From NCBI GenBank assembly GCA_963579905.1, contig CAUZIZ010000210.1:1-8489 (forward strand): 8,489 bases of DNA. Direction: 5' to 3'. The stretch comes from CAUZIZ01 sp963579905. GTDB lineage: Bacteria; Acidobacteriota; UBA6911; RPQK01; JAJDTT01. The notes beneath the pieces were generated by a model. It was not told the DNA's origin. It did no database searches and saw only the letters and a list, made by a program, of their open reading frames with translations. A program made the translations under genes and the position numbers. Below, one piece after another: positions 1 to 5,421 of this stretch. Each line of letters begins with the position of its first letter. The first letter of the stretch is position 1.

Positions 1-2
1 AC

Positions 3-101
3 GTCTGGAAGAAAAACTGGGTGGTTCACTGCCAGCACGCCGGTCGGGGCCAGAAGGTCCTGGCCTACCTGGGACGCTATCTCTTTCGCGTCGCCCTGAG
101 C
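3..101 (+). mobile_element. IS91-like (HUH/Y2) transposase remnant, C-terminal core only
   Basis: The frame beginning at base 3 reads a tryptophan-rich stretch, WVVHCQHAGRGQKVLAYLGR, then YLFRVALS. This matches the conserved late block of IS91-family Y2 transposases (PF04986 type, W-V-V-H-x-Q-x-x-G-x-G-x-x-x-L-x-Y-L-x-R-Y-x-x-R-V-A-L/I-S). The catalytic HUH and tyrosine motifs would lie upstream, outside the window. The usual sequel, a short basic stretch beginning N-x-R-(L/I) and a GxVTFRY-type strand, is absent: after Ser at 99-101 the frame continues as an acidic D-x-N-x-D-G protein. The transposase is therefore broken here and fused in frame to foreign sequence. No terminal inverted repeat is expected for this family, and I could not identify an oriIS/terIS end at the junction. 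Confidence 0.8.
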
Positions 102-950
102 TACGCTGACGCAGTAGACGAGAATGCCGATGGGAAAGCGGATTCTGTGGGTTTTCGCTTTCAGCTCTCTGCCTATCCCTTCTTGATCAAACTGCCCGTC
201 GACTGTGTGGACGTGAATGATAATGGAGAGATGGACTTCCTGAAGATTACATGCACTTTTGGTCTTGGCGTTAGTTTTGATTCTAGCTTAAGTTTCCCGG
301 ACTTCCTTTTCACCAGTGCTCTGGAGATCCGGCGAGAAGTCCATCTCCCGCTCGCGGACACCAATGACGACGGAGCCAATGACAGTCCTACCTTGGATTT
401 CGATCAGGATGGTCGGCCCGATCCTGGAGCTAGTTTCCCGATCGTCGCAGGTCCTCCTAATCCTGAGGTAGAGCACAAACTGAACTTTGCCCATTTTGGG
501 GATGGGTTCGGCATCTTCAGCCAGATCACGCTCGTCAACTTGGATCGGGATCGAGCAGCCGCCGTGAAAATCATCCTACGAGATGACGATGGCAATCCTC
601 TCAACGTCGATCTGGCAGGAGAGGAGGTGCAAGGGGAGAAGCACCTGCAGATCGCCGCCGGAGGTCTCAGCCTTCTTCGCACCGATGGCGCGGGAAATTT
701 GGCCGTGGGGTCGGTCACCGTGAGCTCGAATCGGCCTCTGGCCGGGGTCATTTTGTTCGGGGGTGCCTTTGGTGTAGCGGGTGTGGGTAGCAGCCAGGTC
801 ATGACAAATGGCTTCGTGGCCCCGATGGAGAGCAAGACAGCCGATTCCATCAACACCGGAGTCGCCGTGGCAAGCTTGGAAGCGGTCCCGAACACGCTCC
901 AGGCGTCGCTCTGGGATAGCAAGGGAAGCAACTGGCGACTGCGCAGCTGA
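3..950 (+). CDS. Chimeric ORF: transposase tail fused to N-terminal part of a calcium-motif/repeat secreted protein (5' partial)
   Basis: Open from the left edge to TGA at 948-950. The first 33 codons are IS91-like transposase; a GTG at 21 lies inside that block and is not a convincing start. From about 102 the frame encodes four D-x-(N/D)-x-(D/N)-G-x-x-D loops (about 117-143, 210-236, 355-385 and 398-424), as in EF-hand/thrombospondin-3-like calcium-binding linkers. From 480 it enters repeat domain copy A (LNFAHFGDGFGIFSQI). The stop is premature: at 932-935 the reading moves from frame 3 to frame 2, where the same domain continues with ATAQLILAGNGHKALFVNEL. No signal peptide is visible because the native N-terminus has been lost or lies outside the window. 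It resembles large exported proteins of uncultured bacteria; no enzymatic function is assigned. Confidence 0.6.
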   Translation, partial: VWKKNWVVHCQHAGRGQKVLAYLGRYLFRVALSYADAVDENADGKADSVGFRFQLSAYPFLIKLPVDCVDVNDNGEMDFLKITCTFGLGVSFDSSLSFPDFLFTSALEIRREVHLPLADTNDDGANDSPTLDFDQDGRPDPGASFPIVAGPPNPEVEHKLNFAHFGDGFGIFSQITLVNLDRDRAAAVKIILRDDDGNPLNVDLAGEEVQGEKHLQIAAGGLSLLRTDGAGNLAVGSVTVSSNRPLAGVILFGGAFGVAGVGSSQVMTNGFVAPMESKTADSINTGVAVASLEAVPNTLQASLWDSKGSNWRLRS

Positions 951-1120
951 TACTGGCGGGGAATGGTCACAAAGCCCTTTTTGTCAACGAGCTTAATTTG
1001 GTTCCGAATCAAGACTTCTCGAACTTCAGCGGAGTTTTGAAGGTGCAGGCTACCGGGAGAGTGGCCGCTACCGTGATCCAGACTCGTCCCGGCGAGTTCG
1101 CCACGCTGCCGGTAGCTCCC
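480..1120 (+). repeat. Tandem protein-domain repeat, copy A
   Basis: Coding repeat of about 214 residues, read in frame 3 to about 932 and then frame 2. Landmarks shared with copy B: FSQI; LRDDDGNPL; VQGEK; AGGL; TDGxGxxxVGSVTV; RPLxGVILFGG; AGVGSS; INTG(V/I)AV; FVNE; AATVIQTRPGxFATLPV. Nucleotide similarity to copy B is clear but well diverged, roughly 70% over the best stretch by eye, so the duplication is not recent. Confidence 0.8.
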
Positions 1121-1468
1121 AGGCTCCCCTTTGGGGAAGCTGCTTCCCAATCGGTCCAAGATGTGGCCTTCCAGAATGGAGCGGTGCTGGACCAGGAACT
1201 CTATTTTGCGCAGTTCGCAGATGGAGCCACTCTCTTCAGCCAGATCATCCTCCTCGCCCTGGATACCACCCAGAGCACGAACACGAGGATCACCCTGCGA
1301 GACGGCGACGGCAACCCGCTTAGCGTCGACCTTGACGGCGAAGTGGTTCAAGGAGAGAAGGAGCTGCTCATTCCGGCCGGAGGGCTGAGGGTTCTGGAGA
1401 CGGATGGCGAGGGAGACGTAACGGTAGGATCTGTGACCGTTGCCTCAGACCGTCCTCTGCTGGGGTGA
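935..1468 (+). CDS. Second segment of the frameshifted repeat protein
   Basis: This frame continues domain copy A after the indel near 932-935 and carries it to its end (AATVIQTRPGEFATLPVAP, ending about 1120). A linker follows, then copy B from 1199 (LYFAQFADGATLFSQI). It ends at TGA 1466-1468 inside copy B, right after a DRPLLG motif whose partner in copy A is NRPLAG-VILFGG. Reading one base out of phase from 1465 gives VILFGGGIGTAGVGSSR, matching copy A, so the stop results from a one-base loss in the G run at 1462-1465. There is no ribosome-binding site or proper start, so this piece is unlikely to be translated as an independent gene. Confidence 0.6.
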   Translation, partial: ATAQLILAGNGHKALFVNELNLVPNQDFSNFSGVLKVQATGRVAATVIQTRPGEFATLPVAPRLPFGEAASQSVQDVAFQNGAVLDQELYFAQFADGATLFSQIILLALDTTQSTNTRITLRDGDGNPLSVDLDGEVVQGEKELLIPAGGLRVLETDGEGDVTVGSVTVASDRPLLG

Positions 1469-1864
1469 TCCTATTTGGAGGAGGTATTGGCACAGCAGGC
1501 GTGGGCAGTAGCAGGATGTTACCCAAGGGCCTTTTGGCGCGCCATGGAAAGTGACTCCTCGAAGCAAATCAATACGGGTATCGCCGTGGTCAACCTGACA
1601 AACGAAACCAATACGCTGCAGTTGAGACTGCTGGATGACCAGCACAACCTATTGGCTACCGCTGAGAGGTCCGTGTCAGCGTTAGGGCACTTCGCCGCCT
1701 TTGTGAATGAGTTCGGGTGGAAGACACCTGATGACCAGGACCTGGCCGCGGACTTTTTCTCGAACTTTGTCGGTCTCTTTGAAGCCTCCAGTTCCGGAAA
1801 CGCCGCAGCCACAGTCATTCAGACCCGTCCCGGGGTCTTCGCTACCCTGCCCGTGGTTCCGAGC
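1199..1864 (+). repeat. Tandem protein-domain repeat, copy B
   Basis: Homologous to copy A and in the same order, about 221 residues once two opposite one-base shifts are bridged (frame 1 between about 1465 and 1540). It is slightly longer than copy A because of a GWKTPDDQDLAADF insertion-like stretch before the F-(S/V)-(N/G)-F region. The preserved protein similarity on both sides of each indel shows the indels came after divergence of the two copies. Confidence 0.75.
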
Positions 1865-1873
1865 TCGAACTGA
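1469..1873 (+). CDS. Third segment of the frameshifted repeat protein (C-terminal part of copy B)
   Basis: The informative part begins at ATG 1544 (MESDSSKQINTGIAVVNL), equivalent to MESKTADSINTGVAVASL in copy A. Bases 1469-1543 of this frame are out of phase: the true continuation of copy B over that stretch is in frame 1, and an extra base near 1538-1543 returns reading to this frame. The segment finishes the domain with AATVIQTRPGVFATLPVVP and stops at 1871-1873, which is where copy A also ends, so this could be the natural C-terminus. Alternatively a further shift near 1865 would read frame 3 through to TGA 2025-2027. Probably part of a pseudogene rather than a gene. Confidence 0.6.
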   Translation, partial: SYLEEVLAQQAWAVAGCYPRAFWRAMESDSSKQINTGIAVVNLTNETNTLQLRLLDDQHNLLATAERSVSALGHFAAFVNEFGWKTPDDQDLAADFFSNFVGLFEASSSGNAAATVIQTRPGVFATLPVVPSSN

Positions 1874-2023
1874 GGATGCGACGCCAGCTGCTGCTATCAA
1901 GCTGGCGAGCGACACGGAGAGCGTTCAACCAGGTGCGTCCAGTGAGTTTGCCCGCCGTGTCACATTCTCTGGGAAGTTGATTCCCGGCCATCACGATGAT
2001 CCCGGCGCCGTAATAGACAGGCG

Positions 2024-2658
2024 ATGAGAAATTCGGCTTATCTCCGCGGAGCGCGGGCATTTGGTCTGGCAAGCGTTGTAGGCCTAGCGATTTTCCTCTG
2101 TTCGCTCCAGATGGTTTCCCTTCCCATCCCTGGATATCGGGACTCTTAGCTCCACTAGTGGTCATCCCTAGGCTCCTCCTGGCGTCCTTGACGGTAGGCG
2201 CGTTGGGAGCAGCTTTCCTGAAATTGGGTTGGAGGGAAATACTGGGATTCGGACTAGGGTTTCTGGTAGGAGAATCGTTTCTCTGGGTCGTGTTTCTGCT
2301 AGTTTTCCCTTCGCAGCCAAGGCCGCTGGAGCAGCTTTTGTACGTGCCCCTCGTGTTCTTTGTCGGTCTCGGACTTGCCAGCGTCGTCGGGACTGCGTTT
2401 GTGCGCTTTAGTTGGACGACAATCTGGATCGGCGCGGGAGCATTCGGGGTTGGCAGTGCGGCGGGAGGCTTTGTGAACTCCTTGCTCCATCTTCTGCTTT
2501 TCTCCTTCTTTCCTGCCTACTTGTCCTGGCCATCCCCTGGTCCCGAGGGTGATCTGATGGATACTCTAGGCTACTCTGCGATAGGCCTCGTGTTCATCGT
2601 CCTCCCCCATGCCCTGGGCGGAGCCATGCTTGCTGCAAGGCTTGAAGAAATCAGATAA
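2024..2658 (+). pseudogene. Polytopic membrane protein of unknown function, apparently frameshifted
   Basis: ATG 2024 opens a frame encoding MRNSAYLRGARAFGLASVVG and a hydrophobic first membrane segment, but it stops at TAG 2147-2149. Frame 1 then carries the rest without interruption to TAA 2656-2658: five further hydrophobic segments (about 2167-2215, 2239-2305, 2335-2400, 2420-2520 and 2570-2635), with short basic/acidic loops and a C-terminal AARLEEIR. Joining the two, IPGYRDS to LLAPLVV, gives a six-segment protein of about 210 residues. The downstream part alone would have to start at GTG 2158, which has no Shine-Dalgarno sequence. One missing base around 2090-2147 explains both pieces. 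I recognise no family; small integral membrane protein is all that can be said. Its stop lies five bases before the duplicated dehydrogenase fragment. Confidence 0.55.
2158..2658 (+). CDS. Hydrophobic membrane protein, longest uninterrupted ORF of the locus
   Basis: A 166-codon frame from GTG 2158 rich in Leu, Gly, Phe and Val, with five predicted membrane-spanning segments. It would be the annotated gene if the upstream segment at 2024-2147 is ignored. No ribosome-binding site precedes the GTG, and the frame is open upstream to 2017 without a better start, supporting the view that it is the 3' portion of a longer gene. No catalytic or transport motif recognised. Confidence 0.5.
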   Translation: MVIPRLLLASLTVGALGAAFLKLGWREILGFGLGFLVGESFLWVVFLLVFPSQPRPLEQLLYVPLVFFVGLGLASVVGTAFVRFSWTTIWIGAGAFGVGSAAGGFVNSLLHLLLFSFFPAYLSWPSPGPEGDLMDTLGYSAIGLVFIVLPHALGGAMLAARLEEIR

Positions 2659-2746
2659 CCTCGCCCGCTTGCTTGTGTACGAGGTCACGGATTGGCTGGC
2701 TGGTTCGGTAGCGGTTGAGGTTGTCACAGAGCAGCTCCAGACATAA
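2651..2746 (-). pseudogene. 3' fragment of a second D-2-hydroxyacid-dehydrogenase-like gene
   Basis: The minus strand reads LCLELLCDNLNRYRTSQPIR then DLVHKQAGE, ending at TGA 2653-2651. This is nearly the C-terminus of the intact gene at 5422-6417 (TCLELFFDNLNRYRTGQPLR then DLVDKQAGY). Homology stops sharply at about 2743, leaving only the last ~28 codons. Changes include F to C, G to S, D to H and a lost terminal Tyr/stop position, consistent with a dead fragment or the tail of a diverged paralogue. The fragment lies between the membrane-protein stop and the flavoprotein gene and cannot be functional alone. Confidence 0.75.
2663..2743. repeat. Direct repeat, left copy (dehydrogenase 3' end)
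   Basis: Aligns without gaps to 5428-5508 with 9 mismatches in 81 positions by hand count (about 89% identity), same orientation. Flanks on both sides are unrelated to those of the right copy. The pair is 2,765 bp apart and brackets the flavoprotein gene and the long noncoding stretch. Confidence 0.85.
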
Positions 2747-2896
2747 CACGCAGATCAGTCCAAGAATTGACGCTCACTCGTCTTGCCATCATGGTCGGGG
2801 CCATTCTCCGATTTCTCTGCGAAGATACGGCAAGCGCGCAGCCGCGTCGAGACCTGTTTGACCGCAACCCGTCTTTGCCTTTTACTCCGTCGGCAC

Positions 2897-4450
2897 TCAT
2901 TCCAAGGAATAACCGAGTGACTTCAAGATCGCGTGCGCTGCATTGTGACCTGGCGCTCCCGAGACCTCACCGCCGGGGTGGGTACCCGCACCGCAGAGCC
3001 ACAAATTCTCTACCGGAGTCTTGTATTCGGCCCAACCGGGCAGCGGTCGACGTGAGAAGAGCTGGCTCGGGGTCATGTCGAGATGGTGGATGTTGCCGTC
3101 GGTCAGGTTGACTCGGCGCTCGAGGTCGAGGGGTGTGAAGAGCCTCCATTCCTGAATGGCGCCACGGAAGTTGGGCGCATAGGCGGTCACGGTATCGATC
3201 AGGGACTCACCTACCTCCTGCCGACGCTCGTCCCAGATGCCTTCCGCGAGCTGGACCGGAGCGTACTCGCCGAAGATCGACAGGACGTGTTTCCCGGCGG
3301 GACAGATGCTGGAATCGTAGAGGGAGGGGATCTGGATGGACACGATAGGATGACTGGAGGGACGACCCTCGCGGGCATCCTTCCAAGCGTGTTGGACGTA
3401 GTCGACAGAAGGGCAGATCCAGACCCGTGCGGTGATGCGTGGATCGTAGTCTGCGCCGAGATAGGAGGAGAAGTCTGGCAGTTCGTTCATGGCGGCATGA
3501 AACTTCAGATAGCTGATCTCGGTCTTCAGACGCCGAACCTGATCACGGAAATCCGGCTGCAGGTGTTGGGGGTCGAGCAGGCGCAGGAAGGTGCGTTTGG
3601 GATCGGTGTTGGAAATGACCAGATCGCTGAGGATCCGCTCTCCGCTGCTCAGTTCGACTCCGGCTGCTCGGCCCTTCTCCACCAGAATGCGCTTGACTTC
3701 GCACTCTGTCCGTATCGTTCCACCCTGGCTCTTGAGATAGCTGGCCATAGCGCGGGTGATCGAGCCCATCCCTCCCTTTACGATGCCGACAATTCGCTCT
3801 TCTGTCTCCACGTCACCGGGGAGGAACGCCGAGGGGTAGGCACTGCCAAGTACTCGGGGATCGCCGTGGTCACCCGAATGGATCAGGGCGGCCTTGACGT
3901 GCTCGGACTCGAAGAACTCGTCGACGATGTCGGCGTGGCTGGTCGTGAAAACCTTTTCCAGAATCTGCTGGTCGCCAGTTTCCTGTGCCCGCTGCACCAG
4001 TTCCGTCAGGCTAGGAGGCGAGGTCAGGCCGAAGGGCTGAACGATGGAGTTGACCCGCTCCCAGAATTCGTTCCAGTGCGGGTAGCTTTCAGCGTCCCGT
4101 TGGGAGAAAGCCCTGATGGCCTCGGCGTTTAGCGTGGCATCTCGCCAGAGCACGAGGTGGCGCCCATCGGGGAAGGGGCGAAACTCGTGCGGTTGCAGGT
4201 CGAAGACTTCGAAGCCGTACCGACTCAGTGCCAGATCGCGCGCGATCTTGGGATGGAGCGCATAGAGCATGAAGGAGCAGCTGGAGAAGTGAAATCCTGG
4301 GAAGAGTTCCTCGGTGGCACAGGCCCCTCCTACTATAGAGCGCCGCTCGACGACCTGCACGTCGAGACCGGATCGCGCCAGATATCCTGCCGCGACCAGC
4401 CCGTTGTGTCCGGCGCCGATGATAACGACGTCAGATTCCTTTTCGTTCAT
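2897..4450 (-). CDS. FAD-dependent oxidoreductase, phytoene-dehydrogenase/PYROXD2-like
   Basis: A 517-residue flavoprotein of the phytoene dehydrogenase-related superfamily (COG1233 type). An N-terminal Rossmann motif is visible (DVVIIGAGHNGLVAAGYLA, GxGxxG at residues 12-17, with Glu35 closing strand 2 to hold the ribose), followed by GGACATEE near 41. The middle has VKGGMGSITRAMASYL (about 224) and SNTDPKRTFLRLLDP (about 280), both typical of the family, and residues 483-517 carry the C-terminal FAD motif (LCGAGTHPGGEVSGAPGHNA). Length is normal for this group. The frame also opens at TTG 4456, but ATG 4450 has AAGGA nine bases upstream, so I prefer ATG. No carotenoid-biosynthesis partner is present, so the substrate is unknown; an amine, hydroxy or unsaturated-lipid oxidation is as likely as carotenoid desaturation. 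It is probably cytoplasmic or membrane-associated. The gene is intact and bracketed by the dehydrogenase-derived direct repeat, and is 971 bp downstream of the sugar-acid operon on the same strand. Confidence 0.9.
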   Translation of the reverse strand: MNEKESDVVIIGAGHNGLVAAGYLARSGLDVQVVERRSIVGGACATEELFPGFHFSSCSFMLYALHPKIARDLALSRYGFEVFDLQPHEFRPFPDGRHLVLWRDATLNAEAIRAFSQRDAESYPHWNEFWERVNSIVQPFGLTSPPSLTELVQRAQETGDQQILEKVFTTSHADIVDEFFESEHVKAALIHSGDHGDPRVLGSAYPSAFLPGDVETEERIVGIVKGGMGSITRAMASYLKSQGGTIRTECEVKRILVEKGRAAGVELSSGERILSDLVISNTDPKRTFLRLLDPQHLQPDFRDQVRRLKTEISYLKFHAAMNELPDFSSYLGADYDPRITARVWICPSVDYVQHAWKDAREGRPSSHPIVSIQIPSLYDSSICPAGKHVLSIFGEYAPVQLAEGIWDERRQEVGESLIDTVTAYAPNFRGAIQEWRLFTPLDLERRVNLTDGNIHHLDMTPSQLFSRRPLPGWAEYKTPVENLWLCGAGTHPGGEVSGAPGHNAAHAILKSLGYSLE

Positions 4451-4459
4451 CGACAAGAA

Positions 4460-4464
4460 TCCTT
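4460..4464 (-). promoter_or_regulatory. Ribosome-binding site deciding the flavoprotein start
   Basis: The minus strand reads AAGGA here, nine bases before ATG 4450 but only three before the alternative TTG 4456. The spacing favours the ATG. Confidence 0.55.
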
Positions 4465-4496
4465 CATCTGTTTCAGCTTGGCCCCACCCCGGCAGG

Positions 4497-4510
4497 GAGC
4501 CGGATCATTC
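4497..4510. repeat. 14-bp direct repeat, left copy
   Basis: GAGCCGGATCATTC is repeated exactly at 5052-5065, and similarity weakly continues into a purine-rich GAAACT block followed by a small hairpin in both places. The copies bracket 541 bp of noncoding DNA. Confidence 0.6.
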
Positions 4511-5051
4511 GAAAAAGAAACTTGGGTTTCCTCTATCCTAATCATCGTTAGCAACCGTGACAGAGCCGTGACTGCAAAGGAGCGGTACCCGATCACCGAT
4601 CCGGGACATATGGCGAGTCCATGAGCAGAGGGTCTAACGGGTCACTGTCCGTCGAGTCCGTTACTTCCGGCGTTGGTATGCCGACACCGTTCAGTCAGAG
4701 TTCTGTCAAATGGCGACGCTTGTATGATCACCTAACTTGGTATTCGAATCCAGATTTCTCGAAAATCTTCTGAAGTACGCCGGAACCAACTCAGATCAAT
4801 GAGTTTCAGCGTAGTCCAACCCCCCGGAAGCCCCTGCCCCCTTCGAGAAGGAAACTTTTTCCTCCTTCTGAGTTCATCGCCTGGACAGAAGGTTTTACTG
4901 CAGCTAACCCTATCCAGGAGTCCGCTGAGGCGGGCTCGAGTTTCACCTCACCCCGGTACCCGGCCCTGAAGGACCGGTCTATTACGCTTCGCGCCAGCCT
5001 GCTGAAGCAGGCTCCGAGAGCGGTCAGATGTTCAGACCAAGCGACTGCTTC

Positions 5052-5065
5052 GAGCCGGATCATTC
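5052..5065. repeat. 14-bp direct repeat, right copy
   Basis: Identical to 4497-4510 and, like it, followed by a purine-rich GAAACT block and a TTCCT-type pyrimidine block forming a small stem. Confidence 0.6.
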
Positions 5066-5069
5066 AAGG

Positions 5070-5225
5070 AGGAAACTCTTCCTGCACATCGGTGGTGCAG
5101 AGCAGGGAGAAATGGGCTCAGTTCTCGAATCTGTAATCGAGGTCAATCCCAACGGGATTGTGTCTATCAGCCCAGGGGTTCCGAACCCTGGGTCGACAGC
5201 GCCGCCCTGGATTTCAACCCTGAAA
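5070..5225. other. Run of six near-contiguous hairpins, candidate structured RNA
   Basis: Six stem-loops follow each other almost without gaps: AGGAA-ACTC-TTCCT (5070-5083), CTGCAC/GTGCAG with a 7-nt loop (5082-5100), CTCGA/TCGAG with an 8-nt loop (5124-5141), CAATCCC-AAC-GGGATTG (5144-5160), a CCCAGGG(G)TT/AACCCTGGG stem with a 3-nt loop (5171-5192) and TTTCA-ACCC-TGAAA (5212-5225). Strand of transcription is unknown; on the minus strand it would be a 3' untranslated or independent RNA 197-352 nt after the dehydrogenase stop. It could also be a mobile-element end or chance clustering. Confidence 0.35.
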
Positions 5226-5421
5226 GCGGTTGCGGACCTATGAATCGAGAGCTACGCAGCCGGACCGAAGGGACAGAGGCGTTGAAAATCAACGATCAAG
5301 GATGGGGAGATTGTACCGTTGTCCAGCTCTCTCCTCGGAGCTTGGTCTCATGTTGCTATCGGGTCAAGGCGTTCGCGGCTCTGTAAGACTGTGCGGTGTC
5401 TGGGTTCCGTGTCAACCGAAG

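Larger units (their letters stand above)
102..1873 (+). pseudogene. Decayed exported tandem-repeat protein, whole locus
   Basis: Treated as one locus, 102-1873 encodes roughly 590 residues: an acidic part with four calcium-loop-like motifs, then two homologous domains of about 214 and 221 residues. Each domain starts (L)-(N/Y)-F-A-x-F-x-D-G-x-x-(I/L)-F-S-Q-I and ends in A-A-T-V-I-Q-T-R-P-G-x-F-A-T-L-P-V. I recognise this as a beta-rich repeat that recurs in large exported proteins of environmental bacteria, but I know no accepted name or function. Three one-base shifts interrupt it: frame 3 to 2 near 933, 2 to 1 near 1464, and 1 to 2 near 1540. The three large minus-strand genes in this window have none, which argues for real decay next to the transposase scar. 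Lower sequence quality near a contig end is the main alternative. Confidence 0.65.
4451..5421. other. Long noncoding, hairpin-dense region between flavoprotein and dehydrogenase genes
   Basis: No ORF here has a recognisable product, a credible ribosome-binding site or family similarity. By eye the stretch contains many short inverted repeats: 4517-4530, 4752-4768, 4846-4869, 4880-4918, 4922-4933, 4960-4977, 4996-5013, 5070-5083, 5082-5100, 5124-5141, 5144-5160, 5171-5192, 5212-5225, 5280-5294 and 5325-5342. The strongest are AGCCTGC-TGAA-GCAGGCT (4996), CAATCCC-AAC-GGGATTG (5144) and a 9-bp stem with one bulge at 5171. None is followed by a T run on either strand, so they are not standard intrinsic terminators. 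It should include the promoter/5' leader of the flavoprotein gene at its left end and the 3' end of the operon at its right end. I found no tRNA, rRNA, tmRNA, RNase P or familiar riboswitch motif. Confidence 0.55.

Noticed and set aside
404..1351. 315-codon minus-strand ORF across the repeat protein
   Set aside because: The plus strand here shows conserved tandem domains; the minus frame is Arg/Pro/Ser-rich and reflects the complement.
2767..3111. Plus-strand ORF with a signal-peptide-like start (MTLTRLAIMVGAIL...TASAQ)
   Set aside because: Most of it is antisense to the C-terminal part of the flavoprotein gene, the sequence after the putative cleavage site is Arg/Pro/Ser-rich antisense composition, and the start is TTG.
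3083..4132. 349-codon plus-strand ORF antisense to the flavoprotein gene
   Set aside because: The opposite strand encodes clear FAD-binding motifs over the same bases; this frame has no recognisable motif and is a shadow of GC-rich coding DNA.
4497..4535. Group II intron domain V, because it begins GAGCCG
   Set aside because: The required second strand and GAAA-capped 34-nt fold do not form, and no reverse transcriptase or other intron domain is present.
4806..5063. 85-codon minus-strand ORF in the noncoding gap
   Set aside because: No motif, no credible start signal, and it runs through several perfect hairpins, which fits noncoding DNA better.
5171..5192. Intrinsic terminator for the sugar-acid operon
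   Set aside because: The stem is strong, but no T run follows on either strand and it lies about 230 bp after the dehydrogenase stop.
4451..5421. CRISPR array or integron attC cluster
   Set aside because: Repeats are neither regularly spaced nor identical, no spacer structure exists, and no Cas or integrase gene is in the window.
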